60,000 nt of DNA, from contig CM055093.1 of NCBI GenBank assembly GCA_029204225.1, forward strand, positions 27,007,566-27,067,565, in the 5' to 3' direction. Positions 56,833-60,000 of the stretch are shown one piece after another. The position numbers and the translations under genes were made by a program. Numbering within the stretch: position 1 is the stretch's first letter; the number at the start of each line of letters is the position of its first letter. The notes beneath the pieces were generated by a model, which ran no database searches, was not told the origin of the DNA, and saw only the letters and a program-made list of their open reading frames with translations. The stretch comes from Diphasiastrum complanatum. Lineage: Eukaryota; Streptophyta; Lycopodiopsida; Lycopodiales; Lycopodiaceae.

Positions 56833-57590
56833 ATGGAACCAGCTACACCTCCCTCTACTCTCCCTCCTAATCCTTCTACTCCTCCTCCATTTGTGCTATC
56901 TTAGGTCTCACCTCCAACTATCCCTCCCTCTATTCTACCGGAAGACGTTCATTATCATGTTGGGCAGTTGTATGCACTATTTTCAGAAGTACAAGGAGAA
57001 AATGCAGCACTCAAATTGGAGGTTCAAAAATTGCGGGATGAGATCAGCCAGCTGCGAACCCTATTACCATCATCTACTACGGATCTTGCAGAAACTTTTA
57101 ACAAGATTTCCAGCCTTGAGAAACAAGTAGAAGAGACGAAATCTTGGGCAGCACTGTTTAAAGGTATAATAGATTTGCCTACGAATATTTCAATTGACTC
57201 AAGATTAGAAAGCATGTTCTCGGAGCAAGAGAAAAGAGCCAAAAAAGCCCTTAGTATTAATGTGAGAGGCATCCCAAATGCTGGAAAACCTTTTGAGGAA
57301 GCCAAGGATTTACTTTGCAATAAACTCTCACACTCAACTGAGGGATTTGAAACTGCTTGGAGAGGCAAGTATGATGAGAATGTTCTATTTATTAAATTCC
57401 GGTCTCTTGTACATCGTAATGCTGCCTTGAAACTTTGAGCCAAGCTGAAAGGGACTCTTATTTTTATGGACGATGATTAAACTCATACGCAATGGCTAGC
57501 AAGGAAAAAAATCATACAAGAAGGCTGAAGCTAAGGGAACAGGGCAACGGATGGTGTTTATTGACGGCAAACCACGATACTATGAGCGCT
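56833..57590 (+). pseudogene. LINE ORF1 (coiled coil and RNA-binding type)
   Basis: It starts MEPATPPSTLPPNPSTPPP, with TAG at 56902-56904, and continues in the same frame through GQLYALFSEVQGENAALKL, a heptad-like coiled coil (LEVQKLRDEISQLRTLL) and a C-terminal part with KKALSINVRGIPNAGKPF and ENVLFIKFRSLVHRNAALK. The last resembles the RRM and C-terminal domains of L1 ORF1, a nucleic-acid chaperone. After TGA at 57436-57438, a shifted continuation with TLIFMDDD and HTQWLARKK matches the family's 'IFIDDDLTxxQ' end up to about 57590. Confidence 0.75.
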
Positions 57591-57640
57591 CACTATAGGG
57601 ACTTGGGGCTCCTGGGCATGGGAGCAGCTCGAGATCCCCT

Positions 57641-58380
57641 ATGTCGCTTTGTATTGGCTTTTGGAATTGTAATGGCTTCCACTCTTCCTCTACTGCAGGT
57701 GACTTGCAATCCTATCTTGCTCGTACAGATATTTTACTGCTAGCAGAGACTCATGAATCTCAATTTCGTCCTCTTCCTATGATGACAGATTTCTCTTGGC
57801 ACTCAGTTTTTAGACCATTCCTACAAGGGAAGACCTCCAGAGGCTCAGGTGGGGTGGCATGCTTATACAGAGACCAGTATAGTCATACTTTTAAGCTGGT
57901 TAAGAAAGATCCGTACGCACGTTTTATATGGTTACAGTTAGTTGGGCATTCCCTAGGCTTGGCTAGAGATATCTTCCTGGCAGTATGTTATATTGCTCCT
58001 CAGAGTTCGACATTTGCAGACTATGGTGGGGACCCTTTTCAGGTTTTGTCAAAGGATATTTCTATCTTTTCTCCCCAGGGATATGTACTTTTGGTAGGTG
58101 AATTTAACGCACGCACGGCCACCAGATAGACGGAATTTCATGCGATGACGGATTATCTCCAGCTTCATGCTTTGGATACAAGTCTTGCGCGGACATCTCA
58201 TGAAGGCTACCCCCCTTCTACTACATTTGGTGAGCAGCTACTCAGGATTTCCGAGGCACATTCATTCTGAACAGTTTATCACAGTGGCCAGATTCAGCAA
58301 CATTCACTTGTCATCCACATAGTGGCGGACATAGTGTGGTGGATTACTTCATTGGCTCACCAGCCTTGATTCCTCTCATT
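57641..58380 (+). pseudogene. LINE ORF2, apurinic-type endonuclease domain
   Basis: MSLCIGFWNCNGF opens the endonuclease (Asn of motif I), followed by DILLLAETHES (catalytic Glu), GKTSRGSGGVACLYRD, and YVLLVGEFNARTATR, where the usual GDFNAR aspartate is Glu. TAG at 58127-58129 and a frame change near 58263 break it. The end is readable as SATFTCHPHSG and HSVVDYFIGSPALIPL (the family's final SxxDY block). This domain nicks target DNA in LINE retrotransposition; here it is inactive. Confidence 0.85.
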
Positions 58381-59160
58381 CACAGCTTTACTATACTCTC
58401 TCCTACCCTTGCTAATAACTCACTGCTCTTACTCTCTGTCCAGACCTCTCCCCTTCCAATCATTCGACCCAAGACCGCTACACCTCACTTTTCTTTTCAT
58501 ACACATCTCATCCCACGCTACATAGTCGCGCTCAACTCTCTTTTGCAAGATTTTCCCTTCTCCTCTCCTATTGAGCAACAGGCCACCGCCAGTGCCTTCC
58601 AATTGCATCCGCGACTACTTGTCAAATTGCATCTGACAGTGCCTTCCAATGCCCTCCATTTTCATTTGCATCCGACGTATTCCCAGTTACATCTGACAAT
58701 GTTTTTCCGATCCATTGTATTTTTGCAAACCAACACTGTTTTAGTAATATTGGGAGAATTTCTTGATTTTGGAACAGATTTATTTTCTCTCTATCCTCTC
58801 TAGTAAATGCTTGTGTGCTCGAACTCAAGTTCGAGCAAAGGAGCATGTGCTCGAACTCAAGTTTGAGCATATATGTAATTGAAATAAATGCCAAAATCAT
58901 AATTAAGCTGAAAGTCTCTTGACTTTGTTTTGGGCCATGGCGGCCAGTGCTCCGGACTTTGTCAAGTTTGTGCAATCGAACTTAATTTTGAGCATAGGAC
59001 CTCATAAAAGAAAAGATTGAGACTTGGGATTCTCCCAAAATTACCAAAACAGTGTTAACCAATGTATTTTCTGCTTTAGTAACCCTTTGAACTATTAGTA
59101 AATAAAAAGAAAAGTGACTCTCTAACAAGAGATGGTCAGAAACTTATAGACTCCACTCCC
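58381..59160. other. LINE ORF2 linker region, partly replaced by repeats
   Basis: ORF2-like sequence is lost after about 58590. A motif TGCATCTGACAGTGCCTTCCAAT recurs in variants at 58568-58700, and small palindromes lie at 58813-58870. The LINE reading returns near 59150 (RDGQKLIDSTPF-like, then SFLRNLPYFH). Confidence 0.45.
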
Positions 59161-60000
59161 TTTTCTCTTCCTCCTCCTCTCATTTCTAGAAAATCTTTTC
59201 TAAGAAATCTTCCTTACTTTCACCTATTGATATTGACTCTTGGGTGGAGTATGCTACTTGCTTATACACTACAGATGCTCCGTCTATCCCTATCACTCGA
59301 CCCGCTACATTCTCTCTTTTTTCCTCTCACCAAATTGAATTCGCGATTTGTAAAGCCCAATCCCATAAAGCGAAGGACGTCGACTCTCTTAACACGGACT
59401 TCCTCAAACCTGTCTACCAGCTTCTCTCTCCTTACATTGCCCACACTTTTAACTTGGCTGTTACCTCGGGCTTCCCCACCAACTGATCCAATGAACGTGG
59501 ATAACTATGGCACTCTCATGATCAGTCACAAGATGGCGAAGCTTTATGGCTCAATTCTGCAGTCTATGGTTGGATCCCAGACGGAATCAGATGAATTATT
59601 TGCTCTTGGACAGGCTGGCTTTAGACCCGGATACTCTACTATTGATCATGCATTTGTCCTACGCTGCATCATAGAGGAGGCTCGACATTGGAGACAGAGA
59701 GTATACTGCTGCTTTGTGGATTTCCGCAAGGCCTTTGACTTAGTTCCACGGAACCTACTACTTCAGTGCTTATCTTCACTTGGCTTCTCACAGGATATCA
59801 TTATGGCTATCAACGCCCTATATGTATTATGAGAGGGTTTTAGCACGTTTCAGAGATGGCAACAGCTGGTCGCCTTTTATCCATAGCACAGTTGGAGTCA
59901 AGCAAGGATGTCCACTCTCTCCCACTCTTTTTTTTTCCCCAAAATTCTTTAGGCAGAGAAGCTTCCAGCCTAATGGATTTTGCACATTCACACAAAGTTC
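59160..60000 (+). pseudogene. LINE ORF2, reverse transcriptase start, runs off the window
   Basis: Blocks are KAKDVDSLNTDFLKPVYQLL (pre-RT), then after a gap and frame change GTLMISHKMAKLYGSIL, GQAGFRPGYSTIDHAFVL, EARHWRQRVYCCFVDFRKAF (motif A with catalytic Asp), NLLLQCLSSLGFSQ, a stop near 59830, and GVKQGCPLSPTLF (motif B) near 59890-59930. The catalytic FADD box would follow after the window edge, but the last 60 bases already look disrupted. Confidence 0.85.

Noticed and set aside
54532-60000. Missing first RRM exon of the U2B''-type gene on the minus strand
   Set aside because: No minus-strand frame here shows RNP motifs of RRM1; all recognisable coding sequence is plus-strand LINE.
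1-60000. tRNA, rRNA, snRNA or snoRNA genes
   Set aside because: None recognised on reading either strand; short tRNA-like matches are retroelement primer sites only.

Overview
This is repeat-rich nuclear DNA of a land plant. The evidence is a plant-type LRR receptor kinase with one GT-AG intron, a spliceosomal U2B''/U1A-type gene with an intron of about 7 kb full of transposons, plant Ty1/copia and Ty3/gypsy retrotransposons, and an L1-like LINE. Only two host genes are supported in 60 kb. That density, together with a gag plus DNA-methyltransferase element at 21-22 kb, fits a large genome such as a fern, another seed-free vascular plant or a gymnosperm. The species cannot be fixed from the sequence alone.

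Layout. 1-330: edge of a minus-strand copia reverse transcriptase. 3276-6478: two-exon LRR-III (ZAR1-like) receptor kinase whose kinase domain has lost its catalytic residues. 7749-8095: MITE-like fold-back element. 9578-10659: broken gene of unknown, probably transposon-borne, type. 12257-16050: a minus-oriented LTR and a plus-oriented LTR fragment form a long inverted repeat around a captured glutamate decarboxylase exon and gypsy scraps. 16786-17883: gypsy gag-protease remnant. 17.9-20.8 kb: AT-rich, no gene seen. 20.8-22.4 kb: minus-strand gag plus N4/N6-type DNA methyltransferase remnant. 23-28.7 kb: two decayed copia elements, one split by a probable solo LTR. 28.8-35.1 kb: decayed chromodomain-type gypsy element with LTR, primer site and an internal 1.08 kb insertion. 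35.15-35.53 kb: CACTA transposon end. 35871-41919: a young copia element with two identical 682-bp LTRs and a 5-bp target duplication, sitting inside an older minus-strand copia. 43-43.6 kb: LTR-like tandem repeats.

46732-54531 (minus) carries the last three exons of the U2B''-type gene; its first RNA-binding domain lies beyond the right edge. The large intron holds two inverted copies of a small Mutator-like element with perfect 9-bp target duplications and strong CpG palindromes, plus LINE, copia and gypsy debris. 54.7-60 kb lies in the next intron and contains LINE ORF1 and ORF2 remnants on the plus strand.

The two host genes have no evident functional link. The window mainly records nested transposition: at least ten retroelement insertions, several small DNA elements and one captured host exon. 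All element coding regions I could read are broken, including the one in the youngest insertion.
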